A stretch of DNA of 64,000 nucleotides from Lachnospiraceae bacterium (lineage in GTDB: Bacteria; Bacillota; Clostridia; Lachnospirales; Lachnospiraceae), in assembly GCA_024692905.1 (NCBI GenBank), contig JAILLY010000114.1, forward strand, positions 1 through 64,000, in the 5' to 3' direction. Below the pieces are notes generated by a model that saw only the letters and a program-made list of their open reading frames with translations, searched no databases and had not been told where the DNA came from. The translations under genes were made by a program, and so were the position numbers. This document shows, in pieces, positions 17,676 through 28,219 of this stretch. How positions within the stretch are numbered: position 1 is the first letter of the stretch; each line of letters begins with the position of its first letter.

Positions 17676-19241
17676 CTATTGTAAATATTTAAGCGGATTT
17701 ACCTGCACACCGTTCACAAGGATCTCAAAATGGATATGAGGTCCCGTACTTACACCGGTGTTTCCGGAAAGCGCGATCTTCTGGCCCTGCTTGACTTCCT
17801 GGCCGGCCTTTACGAGTATCTTGCTAAGATGCCCGTATCTTGTCTGTTTGCCGTCCGGATGCTCGATCATTACAACATATCCGTATCCGCTTCCCCAGCC
17901 GGCCCTTACTACCGTACCGCCCGATGAAGCACAGACTGAGGTTCCGACAGGCGTAGCCCAGTCAATACCCTTATGATAGGTGGACGCTCCTCTCTTGGGT
18001 GCCTTCCTCTTTCCGAAGCCCGAAGTCATCCTGCCTCCCGAAATGGGCTTAAGATATGTCGGCGGAACCTTGGTACCGCGTTCGACAACCTTGGCCACGG
18101 CCTCGACAACGACATCCTCATATATGATCTCGCGTGATTCTTCACTGTCATTGCGGTAAGTGATATCCGCAACGACCTTTCTGAATCCGTCAACAGGTTC
18201 CCTTACGACCCTGCTCTCATTGGTGAACCATTCGTCATTATCAATATATTCAATGGGTTTATTATAGTTTTCCTCATAATAAACCTCTTCCATACGAATT
18301 ACCGACAACTCGGGTTCCGGCGAATTTACCTTTATCTCATCCCCGGGCCTTATAAGCGCCTTCGTATTGGGTATGGTTTCCGGGTTCAGCGCTATCAGGT
18401 TATCTATGGTCGTATTGTTCTTATCTGCTATGACGGACAGGGAATCACCGGCCACAACCTCATATATCTTGCTCTTTTCCTGTTCCTTGGTAACTAAGTC
18501 TATGGCTTCTTCGAGCGTGCTTATCTTCTCGGGATCGGCATATGCCTGCACGATTTCGACGTTCTCACCGAAGTCAAGATCCTTTACCCCGAAATGGAAC
18601 TGCGATACGTCCTGCTGCTCCGCTATGTCAAATATCCCGTTGACCTGCTTGAACACGCCGGCCGTCGGGAACATCACGGCACCGCTGCCGTCACCCGGCT
18701 CACCCGTCTTTGTGACCGAAGTCGTAAGGACGTTTAATTCCCTCGTGGGATCCAGCACCAGATCGACCACAAAGTCATCACCTTCATCATACTTCTGCTT
18801 GGCTCTTATGAGCAGTTGGTGAACTTCATTGGCTGTCCTTAAGTTTACGGTGAATTCGTTGATCTTGACCTCATAGACAGGTTCCTTGGTCTTAAGCACA
18901 TTTGCGGCAAATACCTGATATATGTTGTTTACTATGGTCTCCTCATCGTCAATATGGTTGAACACATCGGTCTTGGCATTGACTCTTATGTCGCAGTTTA
19001 TAAGAGTCAGTCCGTCCGATTCCGCGGCAAGTTTCTTACGCGCCCTGATCACGAGATCCTCGACCTTTGATGCATCATCCGTGACTCCGACGGCCGCTCC
19101 GTTAACAAATATCGTTACCCTGCTTCCGGTCTCCTTAACCTTGCCTACCGAGCCAAGATCGATAAAAAACGAAACAAGACCGATCAGGATCATAGTACAG
19201 ACATGACTGTATTTAATTATCCTGGCATATCTTGTCAGCAT
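17676..19241 (-). CDS. Membrane-anchored M23 peptidase with LysM and G5 domains
   Basis: 521 residues. One N-terminal membrane anchor (about 12-30, CTMILIGLVSFFIDLG) is followed by an extracytoplasmic region of unassigned fold (40-255), a LysM domain (about 262-305, YEVVAGDSLSVIADKNNTTIDNLIALNP), a G5 domain (about 312-390) and a C-terminal lysostaphin-like M23 domain (about 405-515). The zinc ligands are visible in YHKGIDWATPVGT (HxxxD) and TGPHIHFEI (HxH). It is probably a peptidoglycan endopeptidase acting at the outer membrane face. Its start (ATG at 19241, GAAGGGG close upstream) has tight spacing, so a start a few codons on is possible. Confidence 0.9.
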   Translation of the reverse strand: MLTRYARIIKYSHVCTMILIGLVSFFIDLGSVGKVKETGSRVTIFVNGAAVGVTDDASKVEDLVIRARKKLAAESDGLTLINCDIRVNAKTDVFNHIDDEETIVNNIYQVFAANVLKTKEPVYEVKINEFTVNLRTANEVHQLLIRAKQKYDEGDDFVVDLVLDPTRELNVLTTSVTKTGEPGDGSGAVMFPTAGVFKQVNGIFDIAEQQDVSQFHFGVKDLDFGENVEIVQAYADPEKISTLEEAIDLVTKEQEKSKIYEVVAGDSLSVIADKNNTTIDNLIALNPETIPNTKALIRPGDEIKVNSPEPELSVIRMEEVYYEENYNKPIEYIDNDEWFTNESRVVREPVDGFRKVVADITYRNDSEESREIIYEDVVVEAVAKVVERGTKVPPTYLKPISGGRMTSGFGKRKAPKRGASTYHKGIDWATPVGTSVCASSGGTVVRAGWGSGYGYVVMIEHPDGKQTRYGHLSKILVKAGQEVKQGQKIALSGNTGVSTGPHIHFEILVNGVQVNPLKYLQ

Positions 19242-19282
19242 ATTCCCCTTCTACCGTCCCCTCATCCGATAGATATATATCC

Positions 19283-19972
19283 TTAGATTATCCTTAAGTA
19301 CCAGCAGATAAGGAACGCCATGTTGGCGATCCCGAACGCGAGCGCAAATGCAAGGAGCACCTTTATAGCAGTCAGACCCTTTCTGATCCTTACAAAGGAT
19401 TTCTCATCAACTTCCTCGACAACCGCCTGAACGTTCCTGTAGCACTTGACGTTCTCCTTGTGGACATGATCCTCAAGATCGATAAAGGCCTTTTCGGCAC
19501 TTTCCTTATCAAAGATCCTGTCAGTCCACTCTCCGCCTTCTTCCTTTTTATCAACCAGTTCCTTCTTTAGGAGATTCAACATATCGCGGTTTGAGAATAC
19601 CGCATTTAAGATCTCCTCTTTATTTGCTTCGGACAGCTCCTTTATATCAAACCCGTCCTCCATGTCCATATCATCCTTGATATCATTGAGCAGGCGGAAG
19701 TTCTTATTAAGAAGCTTGGCATTTGAATCTATGGCCCTTAAGAGCTCCTTATCCGATGCCTCCCTGTCCGTGCGCTCGTCATAGAGCATATCCTGGATGG
19801 TATCGAGCTGGTTCTCGTTAGAGTCATTCACGACTCCCCTGATCTGCTCGATGCCGATAGACTGGGTCATGGTCCTCCTGCGTTCCGTATAATCACGGTC
19901 CATCCTGCTGCCGGAGCCTTCCCTTCCCCTGTTAAAGTTGAGATTCCTTGCTATCTTACTGATACCTTCCAT
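19283..19972 (-). CDS. Tail-anchored coiled-coil protein of unknown function
   Basis: 229 residues from the ATG at 19972 (GAGAGGATATT upstream). The N-terminus is basic (ARNLNFNRGREGSGSRMDRDYTERRR). Residues 40-185 are highly charged and probably helical or coiled coil (LLRAIDSNAKLLNKNFRLLNDIKDDMDMEDG). One hydrophobic segment ends the protein (about 203-225, VLLAFALAFGIANMAFLICWYL). This topology puts nearly the whole protein in the cytoplasm with a C-terminal membrane tail. I recognise no family. It is 41 bases upstream of the M23 peptidase on the same strand, so a role in envelope growth or division is possible but only by position. Confidence 0.75.
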   Translation of the reverse strand: MEGISKIARNLNFNRGREGSGSRMDRDYTERRRTMTQSIGIEQIRGVVNDSNENQLDTIQDMLYDERTDREASDKELLRAIDSNAKLLNKNFRLLNDIKDDMDMEDGFDIKELSEANKEEILNAVFSNRDMLNLLKKELVDKKEEGGEWTDRIFDKESAEKAFIDLEDHVHKENVKCYRNVQAVVEEVDEKSFVRIRKGLTAIKVLLAFALAFGIANMAFLICWYLRII

Positions 19973-20250
19973 AATATCCTCTCTTTCGGTATATCTTGAC
20001 GCTGTATGCAAACTGTTATACAAACAGTCTTAATGCCTGTAATCTTCAATATTTTACCATTTATATGTAATAAAAACAAGAAGCCTGCCGTTTTGTGCAA
20101 TTTGTTTCAATATTCTCCGGATCGGACGGATATTTTGTGCGGTTTAACTATCTGTTCATAATTTATTCATTTATTGTTCATATGATATTGGTAATATTTC
20201 CTTAGATGAAAAGAGAAGAAGAGATTAGTTGATAAATTTTTTCATAATAT

Positions 20251-20279
20251 TGCCCCGGTGATTCTCATCCACCGGGGCA
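20251..20279. promoter_or_regulatory. Strong intergenic hairpin, 10-bp perfect stem
   Basis: TGCCCCGGTG pairs with CACCGGGGCA around a 9-base loop. It has no adjacent T-tract on either strand, unlike the neighbouring terminator, so it may be an RNA element or protein site rather than a terminator. Confidence 0.5.
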
Positions 20280-20301
20280 CTCCTCATTTTACCGGACATT
20301 T

Positions 20302-20333
20302 AAAAACCCGGGATATCTGATCTCGGGTTTTTT
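20302..20333. terminator. Intrinsic terminator after relQ
   Basis: Stem AACCCG(A/G)GAT... with its complement around TCTGA-type loop, with five T on the minus-strand side and six on the plus-strand side. It begins directly past the relQ stop. Confidence 0.75.
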
Positions 20334-20335
20334 CA

Positions 20336-20986
20336 TCATGACTTGCCTTCTTCCATCTTCTTTGCTTCCCTGATCTCCTCGTTTAACTGGAGCATCCTCG
20401 CATCCAGCGCCGATACCATCTCGGCACATTCATACAGCTCCTTCCTTATCTCCTCGGGAGCGTTCATATCGAACTTGTAATTCATCTTATGCTCGAGACT
20501 CGCCCAGAAATCCATTGCGACCGTACGTATCTGTACTTCGACCTTCGTATCTATAACGCTGTCCGAAAGGTAGATCGGAACGCTTACTATCATATGATAG
20601 CTCTTGTATCCGCTCTCCTTGGGCTGCTTGATATAATCCTTTATGGACAGTACCTTGACATCGCTCTGATTGGCAAGCATATCCGCAACCCTGTAAATAT
20701 CGGAAGTAAACGAACATATCACCCTTATTCCGGCGATATCGTTTACATACTTCTGCATGTTCTCCAAGGTAGACTCGTAGCCCCTTTTCTTAAGCTTCCT
20801 TACGATGCTCTCCGATGTCTTGACCCTTGATTTAATATGTTCTATGGGATTATATTGATGGATATGCTGAAATTCGTCATTAAGGATCTCGAGCTTGGTC
20901 CCGACTTCCTTAAGTGCCGAATTATACAGCAGTATCATGGTCTGCCAGTCATCAACCTGATCATTTCCGTTAGGTTTGTATTCCAA
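20336..20986 (-). CDS. relQ: Small alarmone synthetase (RelQ/YjbM-like GTP pyrophosphokinase)
   Basis: Makes (p)ppGpp from ATP and GTP/GDP. At 216 residues it is the size of RelQ and has only a synthetase domain, without the hydrolase, TGS or ACT domains of long RelA/SpoT proteins. The synthetase landmarks are RVKTSESIVRKLKKRGY, NDIAGIRVICSF, KDYIKQPKESGYKSYHMIVSVP and VEVQIRTVAMDFWASLEHKMNYK. It starts at a TTG (20986) with GAGGCAGGAAA upstream; no better start is near. It stands alone on the minus strand, divergent from glnA. Confidence 0.93.
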   Translation of the reverse strand: MEYKPNGNDQVDDWQTMILLYNSALKEVGTKLEILNDEFQHIHQYNPIEHIKSRVKTSESIVRKLKKRGYESTLENMQKYVNDIAGIRVICSFTSDIYRVADMLANQSDVKVLSIKDYIKQPKESGYKSYHMIVSVPIYLSDSVIDTKVEVQIRTVAMDFWASLEHKMNYKFDMNAPEEIRKELYECAEMVSALDARMLQLNEEIREAKKMEEGKS

Positions 20987-21096
20987 TTTCCTGCCTCACT
21001 TCATATGATTAAATGATGTAGATCATTCCCTTAGATTATAACATAGTCTGCACATTATTGCACTATTTACCCGACCGTTTATTTTTCAATATGAAT

Positions 21097-21125
21097 TTGT
21101 AAAAGACCCCTTTTTGGAATACAAT
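21097..21125 (+). promoter_or_regulatory. Predicted promoter of the first glnA
   Basis: TTGTAA (21097-21102), 17-base spacer, TACAAT (21120-21125), about 31 bases before the ATG. Unlike the asnB, gltB and glnN units, this leader has no terminator hairpin and lacks the AAGCGAGG block. Confidence 0.55.
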
Positions 21126-21156
21126 ATAGGAAGAGTTTTTTATAAGGAGGATTCTT

Positions 21157-22587
21157 ATGGCAAAGTCATTAAAGGATGTACAGAAACTCGTTAAGGACGA
21201 AGGTATCAGGATGGTCGATTTCAAGCTTACGGATATCGACGGAAGATGGAGGCACTTAAGCATTCCCGCAGAAAGGCTTACGGAGAGTACCATGGAGCAC
21301 GGCATCGGCTTTGACGGTTCCAATTATGGCTATGCACCTGTTGAAAACAGCGATATGGTGTTCATTCCCGTGCTTGACTCGGCTGTCATCGACCGTTACT
21401 CGGAAACCCCAACACTGTCAATGATCGGGGATGTAAAGGTCATCGATCTTCCCAACAACAGGCCGTTTGACCAGTATCCCAGGAACGTCGCCATCCGCTC
21501 ACTTGAATATATGAAGGAGCTCGGTGTTGCCGATAAGATGGTCATCGGACCGGAATATGAATTCTATATCTTCGACAGCGTTAAATACAATACAGATTAC
21601 TATAACATGTATACCGAGATATTCACGCCGCAGGCAGGTTTTGCGGCAGGGTTTGACGATAACAACTTCGGTTACCAGTTAAAGCCCGGTGCAGGATATC
21701 ATAATTCACTCCCCACCGATATAAGGAACGATCTGAGGTCACGTATGTGCCTTGCCATGAAGGACTGGGGTATCGACGTCAAGTATCATCATCCCGAAGT
21801 CGGCGGCAGCGGACAGATGGAAGTCGAAGTCGAACTCGGCGATATGTTAAAGCTTGCCGATGATACCATGTCGGCAAAATACGTTATCAAGAACGAAGCT
21901 GTAAAGGACGGCTGCACCGCAACCTTCATGCCCAAGCCTCTCGCAGGCGAGGCGGGAACCGGCATGCACGTGCATATGCTCTTATTCAAGGACGGCAAGC
22001 CCGTATTCTATGATGCCGACGGATATGCACAGTTAAGCAAAGAAGCCCACTGGTTCATGGGCGGTCTGCTCTCACATGCACGCTCGCTCTGTGCGATCAC
22101 AAATCCCTCGACCAATTCATATAAGAGGCTGATACCCGGATTTGAAGCACCGGTCACGATCGGATATGCGATGTCAAACCGCAGTGCAGTCATCCGTATC
22201 CCGGCATACGCAAAGACACCCGAGACCAAGCGTTTCGAGTTAAGGAACCCGGATGCAACCTGTAATCCTTATTATGCCTATGCTGCGATCCTTATGGCCG
22301 GACTTGACGGGATCAAAAACAAGATCGATCCTCATAAGGCAGGCTGGGGTCCGTATGACTTTAACCTTTATAATCTCTCGGATGAGGAAAAGGCAAAATT
22401 ATCGGCCCTTCCCACATCCCTGGATGAAGCTCTCGATGCTCTTACCGAAGATCATGACTATCTGACGGCAGGCGGTGTATTCCCCGAAAGGCTCTTAACC
22501 CAGCTTATCGGAAGATGCCGTAAGGCAAGCAACAGGATATCAAGGCTTCCGCATCCTGCCGAATTCGAGGAATATTACGATCTGTAA
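21157..22587 (+). CDS. glnA: Glutamine synthetase, type I (first copy)
   Basis: Condenses glutamate and ammonia to glutamine with ATP. 476 residues. It has GFDGSNYG, the metal/substrate segment GPEYEFYIFD, HHPEVGGSGQMEVEVELG, the ATP region ATFMPKPLAGEAGTGMHVHM, NPSTNSYKRLIPGFEAPV, and ends HPAEFEEYYDL. Length and C-terminus match the beta subdivision of GSI, including a tyrosine in NLYNLSDEE at the position adenylylated in enterobacterial enzymes; whether it is modified here is unknown and no glnE is in the window. It has its own promoter and terminator. It is one of three glutamine synthetases in the window. Confidence 0.96.
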   Translation: MAKSLKDVQKLVKDEGIRMVDFKLTDIDGRWRHLSIPAERLTESTMEHGIGFDGSNYGYAPVENSDMVFIPVLDSAVIDRYSETPTLSMIGDVKVIDLPNNRPFDQYPRNVAIRSLEYMKELGVADKMVIGPEYEFYIFDSVKYNTDYYNMYTEIFTPQAGFAAGFDDNNFGYQLKPGAGYHNSLPTDIRNDLRSRMCLAMKDWGIDVKYHHPEVGGSGQMEVEVELGDMLKLADDTMSAKYVIKNEAVKDGCTATFMPKPLAGEAGTGMHVHMLLFKDGKPVFYDADGYAQLSKEAHWFMGGLLSHARSLCAITNPSTNSYKRLIPGFEAPVTIGYAMSNRSAVIRIPAYAKTPETKRFELRNPDATCNPYYAYAAILMAGLDGIKNKIDPHKAGWGPYDFNLYNLSDEEKAKLSALPTSLDEALDALTEDHDYLTAGGVFPERLLTQLIGRCRKASNRISRLPHPAEFEEYYDL

Positions 22588-22611
22588 TATTCTTACAAAG
22601 ACAGCTTTAAG

Positions 22612-22643
22612 GAACCCGGGTCTTTACGATCCGGGTTCTTTTT
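22612..22643 (+). terminator. Intrinsic terminator after glnA
   Basis: GAACCCGG pairs with CCGGGTTC, followed by five T, 25 bases past the glnA stop. Confidence 0.85.
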
Positions 22644-22753
22644 GGGGTTATAATACGGAAGTATTGACCGATATAATATACAGATGCATCGACATCGCAG
22701 TTCAATCACGGCCGGATTGATACACATCCAAAATAAAGAAAGGGGATTATTTA

Positions 22754-23740
22754 TTGATCATTTCAGGCAGCAACATAGGAATGGAATCCGTCAGGAAATA
22801 TTCCTCGCTGCGCATGGACGCGTATGGTGTTTCGGCCCGCTTGAAACCATCGGATACAGACTTTAAGGATTCGATGGAAAACATCAGGAAACGGTTTGAG
22901 ACCTCAGGGACTTCGCGCATCCTCCCTAACCATTTTGAAGAGAGCGCAATGGACAGGATAAGGACCGAATGCATAAACTTTCTTATTCGGCTCTTATTCG
23001 GTATAGAAGTCGATGATGATGTAAAGACAAATAAGAACGGAATGGACTTAAGCATCTCCTCCGTTACTTCCGGTCAGGCACCATCATATGAAGCACATTA
23101 CTTCCGTGAATCGGAAGAATTAAGCTATAAGACAGCCGGTAAAGTCATAACCGCAGACGGAAGGGAGATTGACTTTGGCTTAAGCTTCAGCATGAGCAGG
23201 AGCTTTGAACAGTACTATGAACAGGTACGTCCGTCGGGTATCGGAAATCTGTTCGATCCTCTTGTGATCAACCTTGATACCGATGTGGCGGGAGTATCGG
23301 ATCAGAAATTCCTGTTTGATATCGATACCGACGGGATAAAGGACAATATCTCGCTCCTTAACAAAGGCAGCGGTTTCCTTGCCCTTGACAAAAACGACGA
23401 CGGTATCATAAATGACGGGAGCGAGCTGTTCGGTGCTTCTTCGGGTGACGGCTTTAAGGATCTTTCCGCCTATGACCTTGACGGCAACGGCTGGATCGAC
23501 GAGGCTGACGATATCTGGGATAAGCTCATCATCTATTCACCCAACGCCGATGGGAGTTCTTCGTTGTACGGACTGTCCGAAAAGGGAGTCGGCGCCATAT
23601 ATCTTGGCAATATATCCACAGATTATTCCCTTAACAGTACCGCAGATAACTCGGTAAACGGGATCATCCGTAAGACCGGTGTTTTCCTTTATGAAAACGG
23701 AAATGCAGGGACCATCCAGCATATGGATCTTGCCGGTTAA
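22754..23740 (+). CDS. Unknown protein with calcium-loop-like (DxDxDG) repeats
   Basis: 328 residues from a TTG at 22754 with AAAGGGG eight bases upstream; the next ATG is nine codons on. There is no signal peptide or membrane segment. The N-terminal 150 residues match nothing I know. The C-terminal half has several acidic loops: FDIDTDGIKDN, LDKNDDGIINDGSELFG and YDLDGNGWIDEADDIW, which resemble EF-hand/dockerin-type calcium ligands and the repeats of large secreted Firmicutes proteins. Without a signal it is either cytosolic or exported by another route. It is flanked by the glnA terminator and the asnB promoter and so is its own unit. Function unknown. Confidence 0.7.
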   Translation: MIISGSNIGMESVRKYSSLRMDAYGVSARLKPSDTDFKDSMENIRKRFETSGTSRILPNHFEESAMDRIRTECINFLIRLLFGIEVDDDVKTNKNGMDLSISSVTSGQAPSYEAHYFRESEELSYKTAGKVITADGREIDFGLSFSMSRSFEQYYEQVRPSGIGNLFDPLVINLDTDVAGVSDQKFLFDIDTDGIKDNISLLNKGSGFLALDKNDDGIINDGSELFGASSGDGFKDLSAYDLDGNGWIDEADDIWDKLIIYSPNADGSSSLYGLSEKGVGAIYLGNISTDYSLNSTADNSVNGIIRKTGVFLYENGNAGTIQHMDLAG

Positions 23741-23758
23741 GGCCGTATCTGTATTCCC

Positions 23759-23786
23759 TTGACATTTTCCGGATCAGGGTTATAAT
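23759..23786 (+). promoter_or_regulatory. Promoter of the asnB-pyrG-carAB-glnA operon
   Basis: Consensus TTGACA (23759-23764), 16-base spacer, consensus TATAAT (23781-23786). The same hexamers and spacing precede gltB and glnN. Confidence 0.8.
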
Positions 23787-23796
23787 GTTTTCTTGT

Positions 23797-23840
23797 AAGC
23801 GAGGTCGCTTCGGGATATCCCGAAGTGGCCTTTTTTTTCG
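23797..23840 (+). promoter_or_regulatory. 5'-proximal attenuator, asnB copy
   Basis: Starts 10 bases after the -10 box with the block AAGCGAGGTCGCTTCGG, followed by ATAT-loop closure, a 12-bp terminator stem and eight T. The block's first 14 bases can instead fold as AAGCG-AGGT-CGCTT, which uses up the terminator's 5' arm. Identical 17-base blocks lead gltB (51949-51990) and glnN (59426-59464). The asnB ATG follows the hairpin by 18 bases. Confidence 0.85.
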
Positions 23841-23857
23841 TTTAAGGAGGAACGGGT

Positions 23858-27075
<3,218 letters not shown>

Positions 27076-27124
27076 CATGATCAGAGGTATTTTTTTATAT
27101 TGGAAGATATGAAAGGATCACCCT

Positions 27125-28219
27125 ATGATAAGGCAATATGACAGAAAACTTGTGCTCGAAAACGGCACCGAGATAAAGGGATATTCATTCGGCGCCGTAA
27201 AGGATACGGTACTCGAGCTTGTATTCAATACATCCATGGTCGGCTATCAGGAGATAATCTCCGATCCCTCCTATACCGGGCAGGCCGTGGTAATGACTTA
27301 TCCGCTGATCGGTAATTACGGCATCAGCAATGAAGATTACGAATCGAAGGCTCCCTCGATCGGTGCACTCATTGTCCGTGAATACAATGACATCCCGTCA
27401 AGCTTCAGGGCCGACGAAACGCTTGACATGGTCATGAAAAGGTTTGATATATGCGGGATAAGCGGCGTGGATACAAGGATGCTCACGCGGATCATAAGAG
27501 AGTACGGAAGCTGCAAAGTCCTGCTCACTGATGCAAAAAGAGCTAAAAATGAAGCGCTTGACTTTCTTAAAAATACAGATCTTCCGACGGATCAGGTGTC
27601 CCGGGTCTCCGCAAAAGAGCGCTGCGTTTACGATGTGCCGGACGCATCATACCATGTGGCTGCGATCGACTGCGGCATGAAGCTTAACATAGTAAGGGAA
27701 TTAAATGCATTATCCTGCCGAGTGACCGTGCTGCCTTATGATACACCGGCAGACGAGATAATAAAGCTTAACCCGGACGGAGTATTTATATCAAACGGGC
27801 CAGGTGACCCCACGGACGTAAACTGTGTCATAGAAACGATAAGGAAGCTGCGCGGGAAGTATCCGGTCTTCGGTATATGTCTCGGCCATCAGCTTATAAG
27901 CCTTGCCTACGGCGCAAAAACTTACAAGCTCAAATTCGGACACCGCGGAGGCAACCATCCCGTCATGGATATGGAGACGGGCAGGATAGAGATGACTTCG
28001 CAGAATCACTCCTACGCGGTCGATAACGACAGCGTCAGGGGAACAGATCTTGAGATCACGCATATAAATCTGCTTGATAATACGACAGAAGGCGTAAAAT
28101 GCGAGCGCGACCGTGTATTCAGCGTGCAGTATCATCCCGAAAGCGCGCCCGGACCGTGCGACAGCAGATATCTGTTTGACCGTTTCACCGGACTAATGAA
28201 GGGAAAGACAAATGCCTAA
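27125..28219 (+). CDS. carA: Carbamoyl-phosphate synthase small (glutaminase) subunit
   Basis: Supplies ammonia from glutamine to CarB for carbamoyl phosphate, which feeds arginine (argF, 4.7 kb) and pyrimidines. 364 residues: the CarA N-terminal domain (LENGTEIKGYSFGA...NTSMVGYQEIISDPSYTGQ) and a class I glutaminase with FGICLGHQLIS and QYHPESAPGP. It overlaps carB by eight bases. It lies 49 bases after pyrG with AAAGGA before the ATG. No PyrR-type leader is seen. Confidence 0.96.
   Translation: MIRQYDRKLVLENGTEIKGYSFGAVKDTVLELVFNTSMVGYQEIISDPSYTGQAVVMTYPLIGNYGISNEDYESKAPSIGALIVREYNDIPSSFRADETLDMVMKRFDICGISGVDTRMLTRIIREYGSCKVLLTDAKRAKNEALDFLKNTDLPTDQVSRVSAKERCVYDVPDASYHVAAIDCGMKLNIVRELNALSCRVTVLPYDTPADEIIKLNPDGVFISNGPGDPTDVNCVIETIRKLRGKYPVFGICLGHQLISLAYGAKTYKLKFGHRGGNHPVMDMETGRIEMTSQNHSYAVDNDSVRGTDLEITHINLLDNTTEGVKCERDRVFSVQYHPESAPGPCDSRYLFDRFTGLMKGKTNA

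Larger units (their letters stand above)
19973..20335. other. 363-base intergenic region between relQ and the tail-anchored gene
   Basis: Holds a TTGTTT-17-TAAAAT promoter-like pair on the minus strand in front of the 229-residue gene, AT-rich sequence, a strong GC hairpin (20251-20279) and the relQ terminator (20302-20333). No ORF with a ribosome site is seen. A small RNA made between the hairpins is possible. Confidence 0.5.

Noticed and set aside
23797..23840. ANTAR two-hairpin (hexaloop A1/G4) target in the shared leader
   Set aside because: No pair of six-base loops with A at 1 and G at 4 can be drawn. The leader is reported as a distinct attenuator; the ANTAR protein is only a candidate factor.
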